A program made the translations under genes and the position numbers. Of a stretch of DNA of 64,000 nucleotides, positions 36,487-44,889 are shown one piece after another. Within the stretch, counting starts at the first letter, position 1, and each line of letters starts with the position of its first letter. The notes beneath the pieces are model-generated. The model made no database searches. It was not told where the DNA came from and saw only the letters and a list, made by a program, of their open reading frames with translations. The stretch is from Streptomyces sp. M92 (lineage in GTDB: Bacteria > Actinomycetota > Actinomycetes > Streptomycetales > Streptomycetaceae), in contig NZ_CP101137.1 in the NCBI RefSeq assembly GCF_028473745.1, positions 4,216,001 through 4,280,000 of the forward strand. The letters run 5' to 3'.

Positions 36487-36689
36487 CCCGGATTCGCCAG
36501 ACGCGCAGGGTCCATACCGCCAGGTCGGGCCCACAGCTTCCGGCGACTCGTGCACGGTAAGCAGTAAGAACTCGAGCCTGGAGCGGTGATTATGCGATAG
36601 CCTCCCGTCCCGTTCGCTCGCCTTCTGTGACGACTCCCCGTCAGTACCAGTCAAGTGCGTGCGAAAGTCAACGCCTTGTCAGCGTGCTC

Positions 36690-36987
36690 AATCAGGTTGA
36701 GCGTCTCTTCGGCCGAAGTCATCCGGCAGTGATCGAGTCATGCCGCTGTACCGGCATCGATGGGATGGTTGTGCAGCGCCATCCCGGACGGGGTCTGACT
36801 CGTGAGATTTTTGACCGAAGTGTCCAGTCACAGGCATGTCGGCCATCGTTGCGGGATGCTGCCTGCCGCCGAGCCAGAGGGCGTGTCCCTATAGGGGCCT
36901 TGCCGATCAGGCGCCATCACGGTTCAGACCGCCCGAGCAGGCCGGTGCCATCCACCCTGTATCTCACATAGCGGGAGGCGAACCATC
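36690..36987 (+). ncRNA. Structured leader of the IS110-family element (candidate bridge RNA)
   Basis: The ~300 nt before the IS110-type transposase carry no credible gene but have successive hairpins. These are GCTCAA/TTGAGC (~36697), ATGCCG/CGGCAT (36740-36757), and GGGATGG/CCATCCC with a 10-nt loop (36762-36785). IS110-group elements encode their target-specifying bridge RNA in this position. That role is inferred here from location and structure alone. Confidence 0.4.
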
Positions 36988-38089
36988 ATGACGACCCGAC
37001 AACGCAGCACTTTCTCGAGCACGGGTCCTCCCGTTCGGCGCGAGGTCGTCCTGGGCGTGGACACGCACGGCGAAGTCCATGTCGCGGCCGTGATCTCTCC
37101 GCTGGGAAAGATCCTTGGCACCGAGTCCTTCCCGGCGACGGCGGCCGGCTACCGTCAGCTGCTCGTCCGGGCCCGCAAGCGGGGCACGGTGCGCCGGGCC
37201 GGCGTGGAGGGCACCGGCACCTTTGGTGCGGGCCTGTCCCGCTACCTGCTGGCCCAGCACGTCCAGGTGTTCGAAGTGAATCGGCCCGACCGCACGGCCC
37301 GCCGTCTGCTGGGGAAGTCGGACCCGCTCGATGCGCGGGCTGCCGCACGTGCCGTGCTCAGTGGCCGCGCCCGGGCCCGGGCGAAATCCGGCGACGGCCC
37401 GGTGTACAGCGCCCGGATCTACAAGCTCGCCAAGGACTCCGCGGTCAAGGCCCGCACCCAGGCAATCAACCAGCTCAAGGCCGTCCTGGTCATCGCCGGC
37501 CCCGCCCTGCGGGAACGAATGTCGAGCCTCGGCAACGTCGAGCTGTTCCGCACCTGCGCACGCCTCGGCCCAGGCGACGGTGGGAACGACCAGGACGCGG
37601 TTACCCACGCCACCCACATGACATTGCGCATGCTCGCCGAGCGCATCCAACAGCTCACCGGACAGATCGACGAGCTGAACCAACGCCTGACCCGGCTCGT
37701 CGAACACCACGCCCCGCAACTGCTCGAACCGGTGGGCATCGGCCCGGACAGCGCCGTCACTCTCCTGATCACCATGGGAGACAACCCCGAGCGGCTGAAC
37801 ACCGAGGCATCATTTGCTGCCCTTTGCGGAGTCAGCCCCATCGAGTACTCCTCCGGCCGGCGGCGCACGCGCCGGCTCAACCACGGCGGCGACCGCCAGG
37901 CCAACGCCGCCCTGCACCGCATCGTCTTCACCCGCCTGCGCCACGACCCGCGCACCCAGGCGTTTTACGAACGCCGCACCCAGGAGGGCAAGACCCGACG
38001 TGAGATCATCCGATGCCTCAAGCGATATACAGCCCGCGAGGTCTTCAACCTGGTCAGACCGGTTTCCCGCACCCCCGTGTTATAGGGGC
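36890..38089 (+). mobile_element. IS110-family element (minimal extent by direct repeat)
   Basis: TATAGGGGC occurs at 36890-36898 and 38081-38089, bracketing the transposase. If it marks the recombined core, the element is about 1.19 kb. If the upstream hairpins belong to the element, the left end lies nearer 36690 and the repeat is internal. Confidence 0.5.
36988..38085 (+). CDS. IS110-family transposase (intact)
   Basis: This 365-residue recombinase has the N-terminal RuvC-like DEDD domain (VVLGVDTHGEVHVAAV; VEGTGTFG; KSDPLDARAAARA) and the C-terminal Tnp/IS116-IS110-IS902 domain with the serine region (FAALCGVSPIEYSSG, RRLNHGGDRQANAALHR). The frame is full length, with GGGAGG before ATG 36988. 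Its TAG stop lies inside the 9-bp sequence TATAGGGGC, which is repeated at 36890-36898. The element sits 33 nt before the pcaD fragment copy B. Confidence 0.92.
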   Translation: MTTRQRSTFSSTGPPVRREVVLGVDTHGEVHVAAVISPLGKILGTESFPATAAGYRQLLVRARKRGTVRRAGVEGTGTFGAGLSRYLLAQHVQVFEVNRPDRTARRLLGKSDPLDARAAARAVLSGRARARAKSGDGPVYSARIYKLAKDSAVKARTQAINQLKAVLVIAGPALRERMSSLGNVELFRTCARLGPGDGGNDQDAVTHATHMTLRMLAERIQQLTGQIDELNQRLTRLVEHHAPQLLEPVGIGPDSAVTLLITMGDNPERLNTEASFAALCGVSPIEYSSGRRRTRRLNHGGDRQANAALHRIVFTRLRHDPRTQAFYERRTQEGKTRREIIRCLKRYTAREVFNLVRPVSRTPVL

Positions 38090-38117
38090 GTCCGTGAGAC
38101 GTGAGAGGGTCTGGGGC

Positions 38118-38225
38118 GTGAGTGAGACACCACCGAACACCCTGCAATACCGCTTTGACGGGCCAGAAGACGCCCCGGTCCTGATCTTGGGTCCCTCACT
38201 GGGTACCACATGGCACAGGTTGTAG
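38118..38225 (+). pseudogene. pcaD 5' fragment, copy B (att-like junction)
   Basis: The frame MSETPPNTLQYRFDGPED, then APVLILGPSLGTTWHRL-stop, is the authentic-looking start of 3-oxoadipate enol-lactonase, truncated at the same codon as copy A. The piece carries normal pcaD N-terminal residues, so it is more likely the chromosomal half of the junction. No pcaD remainder is in the window. Confidence 0.7.
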
Positions 38226-38335
38226 AGACCGTCTTCGGGCGTCCACGTCAGTCCACACTGGGCGGGTTGTGGCAGGTCTGGGCGTTGCGGTCCGGGGGCG
38301 TCGGCGTAGTTGGTGACAGACGTGTGACAGCGCCG
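38150..38335 (+). repeat. ~190-bp imperfect direct repeat, right copy (att-like)
   Basis: It is the partner of 13131-13320, in the same orientation and 25.0 kb away. Identity is highest around TGGCACAGGTTGTAG and GGGCGTCCACGTCAGTCCA. Confidence 0.7.
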
Positions 38336-38346
38336 GTGATACGGCG

Positions 38347-38377
38347 AAGCCCCGTGGGGACCACCCCCACGGGGCTT
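38347..38377. terminator. Strong rho-independent-type terminator
   Basis: AAGCCCCGTGGGG pairs with CCCCACGGGGCTT (13 bp, loop ACCAC) and is followed by CTTT. It closes transcription at the att-like junction. Confidence 0.8.
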
Positions 38378-38735
38378 CTTTAGGTAGCCGGCTACGACGA
38401 AGGGCGGGGTTTGGTAAGGATATTGATGCCTCGACGGCCAGTTCTTTGGGCGTGCGGACAGAAAAGCAGGAGGTAGGGCACCAAGCCGTACCCGACGCAC
38501 GGTCGTCTGCTCCAGCATGCAGTCTGCTTTGCCTGAGCAATGGGGTCTGGTCGCCCCCCCCGGCATGTCGGCGGGCCAGCGGGGTGCCGTCAGGAAGTTG
38601 GGCAGCTCGGGCTTGCAGCGTGTGGCGCGCTTCAGAACTTGTGGAGATGCTCCACTCGGAGCCCGGTGGGCGGCGGAGAACTCTTCCCCGGCGACGCTCC
38701 GGGACATCGGGTCATCAGGCCCCACGGGGCTCGGC
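38378..38735. other. No recognisable gene
   Basis: Open frames on both strands are without domains or ribosome-binding sites. A minus-strand segment near 38570-38640 (LKRATRCKPELPNFL) looks protein-like but has no context. Confidence 0.45.
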
Positions 38736-39317
38736 TCAGCTGGCCGTGCGTCCCCACTGGGATCCGATCTGCTGCCACTCGTCCTCCAACGCCGTGCGAC
38801 GCCGACGGTTGAGGACCAATCTGGCTCCGTAGTAGCCGGCAGCCGCCGCCGTGACGACGGCGAACGACGAGGCGGCGCCCATGAAGGCGGCGTCCACGCC
38901 TGCCTGTGTCACGGTCGGGGGCGCGGGCGTCAAGTTGTTCTGCCGGTCCGTCCAGATCGACACTCGGGAACCCGCCTTGAGTCCTCCGTCGACCGCGGCC
39001 TTGCTCGAGTGCTGGCTACCGTCGGACGCCGTCCAGCGCACGGTCGCGTCGACGCGGCCCCCCGTCGTCCCGTCGGCCAGAGCGTTGTGGGGTACGTCCG
39101 ACACGAGCGTGGCGGTGACGGCATGGCGTTCCGCGCGTCGCTGCGCGGCGCTCTGGGCGGAGACCTGCGCCCCGAGCACTCCTGCGACGGGGCCCACCAG
39201 AGCGATGACGAGCCAGACGATCAGCAGGATCCATGCCTCGAGCACGTCCTCGCGCCGACGCAACGGATTGCGGCGCCAGCGCCACAGAGACCGTCGAATG
39301 GTTCTGTTCCCGCGCAT
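38736..39317 (-). CDS. Rv1733c-like two-helix membrane protein
   Basis: This 193-residue protein begins with the family pattern RTIRRSLWRWRRNPLRRRED. It has a first transmembrane helix (ILLIVWLVIALVGPVAGVLG), an extracytoplasmic domain (VRWTASDGSQHSSKAAVDGG; GSRVSIWTDRQNNLTPAPP) and a second helix near the C-terminus (FAVVTAAAAGYYGARLVLNR). In M. tuberculosis Rv1733c belongs to the DosR dormancy regulon. GGAGG lies eight bases before ATG 39317. It fits the adjoining stress region. Confidence 0.85.
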   Translation of the reverse strand: MRGNRTIRRSLWRWRRNPLRRREDVLEAWILLIVWLVIALVGPVAGVLGAQVSAQSAAQRRAERHAVTATLVSDVPHNALADGTTGGRVDATVRWTASDGSQHSSKAAVDGGLKAGSRVSIWTDRQNNLTPAPPTVTQAGVDAAFMGAASSFAVVTAAAAGYYGARLVLNRRRRTALEDEWQQIGSQWGRTAS

Positions 39318-39685
39318 CGTGACCACCTCCGGCTGTCGTCTCCAGCCTCACGCCATGGGATCCGGTGCGACAGGGGCCCTTCGGGCACCGCCCGGGTTCC
39401 TCATGGGTCGTCCGGCCCTGATCGTTCGCGGTGCTCCGTAGGACGTCTACGACGCGTCGACGTGCGGACGGCCGACGAGGAGATCGCCTCCCGTCGATGC
39501 CCGCAGAGAGCCGACGCAGCCGCCCTGTCAGGTCACCACCACGCTCGTGGGGGACCGGCCGTTAAGCCTTCGTGCACGCGTGAAGAGGGCCGTTCGGCAC
39601 CACGTCGGGACCCTCAGCCGTCTAGTGGGCACGGCGCCGGCGCGTAACCCAGGGTGGAGAGCCTCATCGACGGAGAGGGACGGTC
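39318..39685. other. Divergent promoter region, no gene
   Basis: This is the spacer between the divergent Rv1733c-like and DUF1918-HTH genes. It holds GC palindromic patches (GGGGCCCTTCGGGC near 39374; GGGCCGTTCGGC near 39589) that loosely resemble the DevR-like boxes further right. No coding frame is supported. Confidence 0.5.
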
Positions 39686-40588
39686 ATGTACGCACACGTT
39701 GGCGACCGGCTTGTCGTCGAGAGCCCTTCCACCGGTGTTACTCGGCGGGACGGTGAGATAGTCGGCCTGCACCACGACGATGGGACGCCCCCGTACGACG
39801 TGCGCTGGTCGGACACCGGGGACGTCACGCTGGTGTTCCCCGGCCCCGACGCGCATGTGGACCGGCTCGGGGAACCGCGGCGGCCTATGCCGCAGGCGAC
39901 GCGGACTGCTGACCGGACTCACCATGGCTCGGTGTACGGCGGTGACGCGGGGGACGTGGGGCGGCGCCTGGCCGCAGCCCGTCATCGCAAGGGTCTCAGC
40001 ATCGAAGCGGTTGCCGAGAGAGCACGAATGGCACCCGGCTATCTGTCTTACTTGGAGACGCATACAGCCGACCCGGGCTCCGGCACTCTGGTGCGGCTGG
40101 CAGACGCCTTGGGGACGACGTACGGCGCATTGCAGGGAGGTGGCACGGACCGACCGCCCGGGCGGGGATCGGCGCTGCGCGACCCGCACCTGCTCGACCT
40201 CGGCGAAGAGGAGTGCCGGGGCCTGCTCGCCACTCATGGAGTGGGACGCATCGCGTTCACTTCGAAGCATGGTCCTGCCGTGTTTCCGGTCAATTACGAG
40301 GTGGCGGATGGGGCCGTGGCCTTCCGTGCCGCCCCCGGCTCCGCAACGGCCTCGGCCGTGGACCAGCGGGTCGCCTTCGAGGTCGACCAGGTGGAAGACG
40401 CCATGAGCCAGGGATGGAGCGTCCTGGTCGTGGGTCGTTGCCGGGCCGTGACAGATCCGGTTGAGGCGAAACGGCTGGACGAGGCCGCGCACACCAGGCC
40501 CTGGGCGGGTGGACGGCGGATCGACTGGCTGGCCGTGGACATGGAACGTCTGACCGGGCGGCGCATCACCTCGGCAGCCGAGTTGTGA
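39686..40588 (+). CDS. DUF1918 / XRE-HTH / pyridoxamine-oxidase-like triple-domain regulator
   Basis: This 300-residue protein joins three modules. DUF1918 is at ~1-61 (YAHVGDRLVVESPSTG; DVRWSDTGDVTLVFPGPDAH). An XRE-type helix-turn-helix is at ~88-150 (GLSIEAVAERARMAPGYLSY). A split-barrel flavin/F420-binding PNPOx domain is at ~165-300 (LLATHGVGRIAFTSKHGPAV; FPVNYEVADGAVAFRA). HTH-PNPOx proteins are common in Streptomyces stress clusters, whereas the DUF1918 addition is unusual. It could be a redox- or flavin-sensing repressor. ATG 39686 has GGAGAGGGA upstream. Confidence 0.82.
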   Translation: MYAHVGDRLVVESPSTGVTRRDGEIVGLHHDDGTPPYDVRWSDTGDVTLVFPGPDAHVDRLGEPRRPMPQATRTADRTHHGSVYGGDAGDVGRRLAAARHRKGLSIEAVAERARMAPGYLSYLETHTADPGSGTLVRLADALGTTYGALQGGGTDRPPGRGSALRDPHLLDLGEEECRGLLATHGVGRIAFTSKHGPAVFPVNYEVADGAVAFRAAPGSATASAVDQRVAFEVDQVEDAMSQGWSVLVVGRCRAVTDPVEAKRLDEAAHTRPWAGGRRIDWLAVDMERLTGRRITSAAEL

Positions 40589-40668
40589 GGGGTGCGCCGT
40601 TGGGCGCGGCAATGGAATCGATTCGGCCGACGTGACGGAGCCGACCGGACGTAGACCCGTCGGGAGAC

Positions 40669-41295
40669 ATGATGAAACTGCAGACTCGCTGCGGCCGCAC
40701 GATCAACGTCACACGATTCGCGCCCCAAGGACTGCCCGCGCAGCTGGGGCGAGTCGTCCTGGACACGTCGTTCTCCTCCCACGACGCGGACGAACTGTGG
40801 GCGTCGCTCACCGCTACGGAGGCGCGGCGCCTTGCGGGGCTGCTGCTGTACCAGGCTGCGGCCGTGGATCCGCAAGCCGCTGAAGCACTCGGAGTGGTCG
40901 AGGTGCTGTCGGCGGCCGGGGATGCTTACGCGATACGGATCCGCCGGCATGAGCTGACCGTCGACCAGCCGCTCACGGGCGGAGGGAAGGACACGGCTCC
41001 GGCACCCGGGGAGCTGTTGGTCGCGGCGGTGGCCTCGTGCGCGGCGCACTGTGCCGGACGCTTCCTCGACTGGCACGGTGCCGTCCGTGCCGACCTCCGT
41101 GTCCGCGCAGAGTTCCGAATGGTGGACGACCGGCCGGCTCGGGTGGCTTCCCTGTCCCTGACCGTCGTGGCGCCGGAGCTGCCGCCGGAGGAAGTGGCTG
41201 CCCTGCGTGCGGTGGTGTCCCACTGCACAGTGACGAACCCGGTGGCCAGTCCTGCGGAGATGGAGCTGCGGGTTTTGAGCGACGGTGGCGTGTAA
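40669..41295 (+). CDS. OsmC-family peroxiredoxin-like protein with N-terminal extension
   Basis: This 208-residue protein has an OsmC domain in the C-terminal ~135 residues, with the two conserved cysteines in AVASCAAHCAG and SHCTVTNPVAS. OsmC enzymes reduce organic hydroperoxides through this pair. The ~70 residues before the domain (from KLQTRCGRTINVT) are an extra segment of unknown role. Starts at 40669 and 40672 are both possible (ATGATG after GGGAG). It follows the flavin-domain regulator in the same direction. Confidence 0.82.
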   Translation: MMKLQTRCGRTINVTRFAPQGLPAQLGRVVLDTSFSSHDADELWASLTATEARRLAGLLLYQAAAVDPQAAEALGVVEVLSAAGDAYAIRIRRHELTVDQPLTGGGKDTAPAPGELLVAAVASCAAHCAGRFLDWHGAVRADLRVRAEFRMVDDRPARVASLSLTVVAPELPPEEVAALRAVVSHCTVTNPVASPAEMELRVLSDGGV

Positions 41296-41357
41296 GTCGC
41301 CTGTGATTCAGGTGGCCAGCGCCGTGACCTACCCGAGCGTCCCTAATCCCCGGCGGC

Positions 41358-41816
41358 TCAGTGGGCGGGGTCTGTTTCCCGCTCCCGGCGGACGACGACG
41401 ACCGGGCAGGCTGCATGCTGAGCGCAGCGCTGGCTGACCGAACCAAGCATGGCCCGGGCGAACGCGCCCCTGCCGCGGCGGCCCACCACGAGGAGGTCGG
41501 CCCCTTCCGAGGCGCGGATCAAGATCTCCGACGGGTCACCCTCGACGAGTACCTCCTTGAGACCCGGCGGCCGTTCGTCCGGGAAGATGGCATGCAGCTC
41601 CTCGGAGAATCGCTCACGGGCCTGCTGGAGGTCGAAGTCGGGGTCGATGGCGGGACCGGTGAAGCCCGCCGCGGACGGTGTGTCCCACACGTGGATCGCC
41701 TCCACGACACCACCGATGGTGCGCGCGTACCGATCCGCCCAGCGCAGCGCGGCGTAGGAGGAAGGGGACCCGTCCACGCCCACGACCACGCGTGCTGTCG
41801 GCTCAGAGGATTGCAT
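41358..41816 (-). CDS. Universal stress protein, single domain
   Basis: This 152-residue UspA-like protein has the N-terminal VVVGVDGSPSSYAALRWA and the ATP-binding signature VVGRRGRGAFARAMLGSVS (G-2x-G-9x-GS), ending CPVVVVRRE. It probably binds ATP and acts in survival under respiratory or oxidative stress. ATG 41816 (MQSSEP) follows GAGGTGG. Confidence 0.9.
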   Translation of the reverse strand: MQSSEPTARVVVGVDGSPSSYAALRWADRYARTIGGVVEAIHVWDTPSAAGFTGPAIDPDFDLQQARERFSEELHAIFPDERPPGLKEVLVEGDPSEILIRASEGADLLVVGRRGRGAFARAMLGSVSQRCAQHAACPVVVVRRERETDPAH

Positions 41817-41886
41817 GGCCACCTCACTCGTACGTGCTTCCCGTCTCTGTCCACGCTGCCCGTTGTCGGCGTGACGCGCCAGCTGA

Positions 41887-42565
41887 CTACATCGGTGGTT
41901 CACGCCGTGTACCCGGTGCCCCTTGGGCCTCGGGGAGGAGGTGCGAGGCGAGCAGTTGTTCCCGAAGCCCTTCCGCCAGCCCGGACAGCCGCTCCGAGAT
42001 TACGGCCCGCCCCGGCTGAGGAGCGCGTAGCCGGAGGGTCTCGGAGGGAAGAGCGCCGCCGGGTCCGCCGTCAGGCGGACACGTGCCGCGGGCAGGGTGT
42101 CTGGCTGGCTCAAGCGACGTCCGTCGCGCATCAGCGTGCGAAGGAGTGGTTCCGCACCGGCCGGTGCCTCTTCCTCCCGTAGCGGGATGATGTCCGGGTG
42201 GCCCGGACGTCGGTACACCTGCTTGCTCCCCGGCAGCGTCGTCTTGCCCGACGCCAGTTTCATGACCGGGTGGCCGTCGTACTCCACGAGCTTGTAGGCG
42301 GAATCGATGTAGGGAGCGTCGGCGGAGGTGCCGACACGGGTGCCGACCGCGTAGACGAGGCGAACACCTCCAGGTCGGCGGCGGTGACGTGGAAATCACT
42401 GAGGTAGTCGAGCGCCGGTTCCGTCCCCGCGCTCACGAGGAAGCCCCGCTCGGGAGGCAGTGAGCGGACGAAGAGGCTGAAGGGCGCCGATTCATTCATG
42501 TCCTCACGCAGATACGACAGGGCCATGGTGACTTCGTACAGGTCGGTGGTGGTCACTTCCGACAT
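41887..42565 (-). pseudogene. pncB: Nicotinate phosphoribosyltransferase, internally deleted
   Basis: The N-terminus is intact from ATG 42565 (TTTDLYEVTMALSYLREDMN; SLPPERGFLVSAGTEPALDY) to about DLEVFA near 42370. The next recognisable sequence, in another frame, is the far C-terminal part (LVYAVGTRVGTSADAPYIDS; EYDGHPVMKLASGKTTLPGS; LREEEAPAGAEPLLR), followed by a further shift and a stop at 41887. The central catalytic ~200 residues are missing. It is a dead copy of the NAD-salvage enzyme. Confidence 0.8.
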
Positions 42566-42835
42566 CGCAGTCACCTGCTCGCGACGGTCGAGGTTCCTGC
42601 CTGAGTCCAGTCTTTCGCGCTGTTGCAACGCGGGGAAGGGCCGCACGGCCTCTTCCCGCAGACCGTGACAGGTCGTACGGCCCCTCCCCGTTCCTTCCGC
42701 CAGTGATCGGTCCCGGAAGTGCGGGCGGGAGGGTGAGACCACAAGCGCGCTGTAAGGGGCTGCCGGTCCGGCCCGATCTGCTTGCCCGCGCACCGCTGTC
42801 CGGGTACCGACTGTGGTGCGCGGAAAGTCGTCGGG

Positions 42836-43854
42836 TCAGTAGATTCGGGGTAGCTGCTCGCCGAGCGGCATGTCGATCACGCGTCGGATCCCTGCAGGCG
42901 TGCGTAGGACGACTCGACCGGCGGTGCCTCGCCGATACGCACTGCGTTCCGTCCCTCCGGGAGCGAGCGCAGCGCGGTGAGCGCGTCGGCCTCGTCCGCG
43001 GGGGCGACGAAAGCTACCAGGCATCCGGCGCCGGCCACGGTCAGTGGATCCAGGCCGAGCAGGTCACAGCCGAGACGACCGCCTCGGGGACCGGAACGGA
43101 GCCCGCGTCGATCTCGACCACCACCTCCGAGTCACGGGCGATCTCGTTGAGTGCTGTGGTGAAGGCCGCCCCGGGTGGGATCACGCAGGCTGTGGATGCT
43201 CCGCCCGATGGGTGCCAGCGCCTCGACGAGCCGGTGCAGAGGTCTGCTGTCCGAGGCGACGCCGTGGCAGGCCAGTCCTTCGCGTGTCGACAGGATCGCC
43301 GTACCGTGCAGGCCGATCGGGCCGGAGAGCAGCACCGCGTCCCCGGGGCGGGCGAGCGAGGCGGACGGGCGCAGCGCCAGGTGCCGCTGGCCGACGCCGG
43401 TGGGTGGTGATGAACACCTTGTCCACCGCGCCGTGTCCCACGACCTTCGTGTCGCCAGTGACGACGGGTACTCCGACGTCGAGGGCCGCCGCGCGCAAGG
43501 AGCGAGTCACCGCGCGGAGTTCGGCAAGGGCAAATCCTTCCTCGATGATCAGAGCTACGGCCAGGGCGATCGGTCGGGCACCGCGCATGGCCAGGTCGTT
43601 GACCGTGCCGCAGACGGCCAGGGAGCCGATGTCGCCTCCGGGGAAGAAGAGTGGGCTGACGACGAAGCCGTCGGTGCTGATCACGAGGTCGGGGTGGTCG
43701 GGCAGCAGGGCAGCGTCCTCCAGGGCGCCCGGTCGTCCGCCGAGAGCGGGCAGCCAATGGTGTCCAGCAGGTCGCCGGTCATCCGGCCGCCCGCCCCGTG
43801 GTCGAGCAGAGCCGCCTCGTCCTCGTGAGCGGGCGGGAGGCTGGTGGCGTTCAT
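42836..43854 (-). pseudogene. hypE: Hydrogenase maturation protein HypE, multiply frameshifted
   Basis: ATG 43854 with GGAAGGAG starts a frame (ALLDHGAGGRMTGDLLDTIG) that shifts near 43730 into the conserved core: DLVISTDGFVVSPLFFPGGD, GSLAVCGTVNDLAMRGARP and VPVVTGDTKVVGHG. Later frames give VLLSGPIGLHGTAILSTREG, LRDPTRGGL and ALNEIARDSEVVVEID, ending VIDMPLGEQLPRIY at 42836, where the normal end is a CxC-type PRIC. At least four frame changes show long decay. HypE dehydrates the thiocarboxamide that becomes the CN ligands of [NiFe] hydrogenase. Confidence 0.82.
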
Positions 43855-44306
43855 GAGGGCGCTCCTTCCTGGGACGTCCGGGAAGTGGTGTCCGTGGGAG
43901 GCGGGTGTCTGTGAGCACGTCGCCGGCTGCGCACTCGGGATCTTCGGTGGTCGTGGGACCACCAACGGCGCATCGCACGGCGTCATCGTCGACCGGGCGG
44001 AAGCCTCGGTGGGACCCGGGCCGTCGGCCGGCCCGGACTCGGCCGTGGTCGGTCGCCCGGAACATCGGCTAGTACGGCATGGGGCGTCCCGACGGTGTAC
44101 GCAGGTCGGGTGGATCCGGCCGACGCGGTGGGCGCGGGCGCCTTGTCATCTGGAGCCGTTCCATGACGATCGCCTCGTCTCGCGGTAATCCCCTGATTCA
44201 CAGCCTCACTCACGTGCGGGGGCCGGACCAGGGGCCTCTGGGGTCATGGCGCGGCCCCGGTCGGCCTAGGCAGTTTCGTTTGTACCAGTCGGTCGTTGGT
44301 CCGGGT
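43855..44306. other. No recognisable gene between hypE relic and IS
   Basis: Frames are open by base composition only. It probably includes the left end of the interrupted IS5-family element, since its transposase starts at 44307. Confidence 0.45.
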
Positions 44307-44869
44307 GTGCCGTTGACTGATGCGCAGTGGGCGCGGAACGAGCCGTTGCTCCCGGACCGGACGCCGAAGCGGGGTGGCCGTTGGCGGGATCATCGTGAGG
44401 TGATCGACGCGGTCGCCTACAAGTTCCAGACTGGCACCCAATGGGTGCACCTGCCGGAGAAGTACGGCAACTGGCGGGGCGTCTACCAACGGCTGCGGAT
44501 GTGGGCTGTCGATGGCACCTGGGAGCGGGTGTTCACCGCGCTGGTGGCCCAGGCCGACGCGGATGAGCACCTGGCCTGGGCGGTCTCGGTGGACTCCACG
44601 ATCGTGCGCGCTCACCAGCACGCGTCCGGGGCCCGCAAAAAGGGGCCCCTGACGGTGAGCCGGACGACCACGCCATCGGTCGCTCCCGCGGCGGACTGAC
44701 TACGAAGATCCACCTTGCGGCCGACGGCCGGTGCCGGCCCCTGACGTTCGTCCTCACCGCCGGACAGGCTGGCGAGGCACCCGCCTTCACCCAGGTGCTG
44801 GCTGGCCTGCGCGGGCCTCGACGCCGTGGACGACCTCGCACCAGGCCGGACATGATCCTGGCCGACAAG
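44307..44869 (+). pseudogene. IS5-family transposase, 5' half (interrupted)
   Basis: The frame begins VPLTDAQWARNEPLLPD and continues VIDAVAYKFQTGTQWVHLPE, then VDSTIVRAHQHASGARKK. At the run CAAAAAGGGG (~44636) the coding signal moves to another frame (GEPDDHAIGRSRGGLTTKIH; LAADGRCRPLTFVLTAGQAG), as in IS427-group elements that use ribosomal frameshifting. It stops at LADK (44869). The missing 3' half is found at 48222. The intervening 3352 bp is other mobile DNA. Confidence 0.85.
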
Positions 44870-44889
44870 ACATCCCACGCGGATAAGCG

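Noticed and set aside
38347..38377. An attachment-site stem-loop
   Set aside because: The 13-bp stem followed by CTTT is better explained as a terminator, and it is not present in the left att-like copy.
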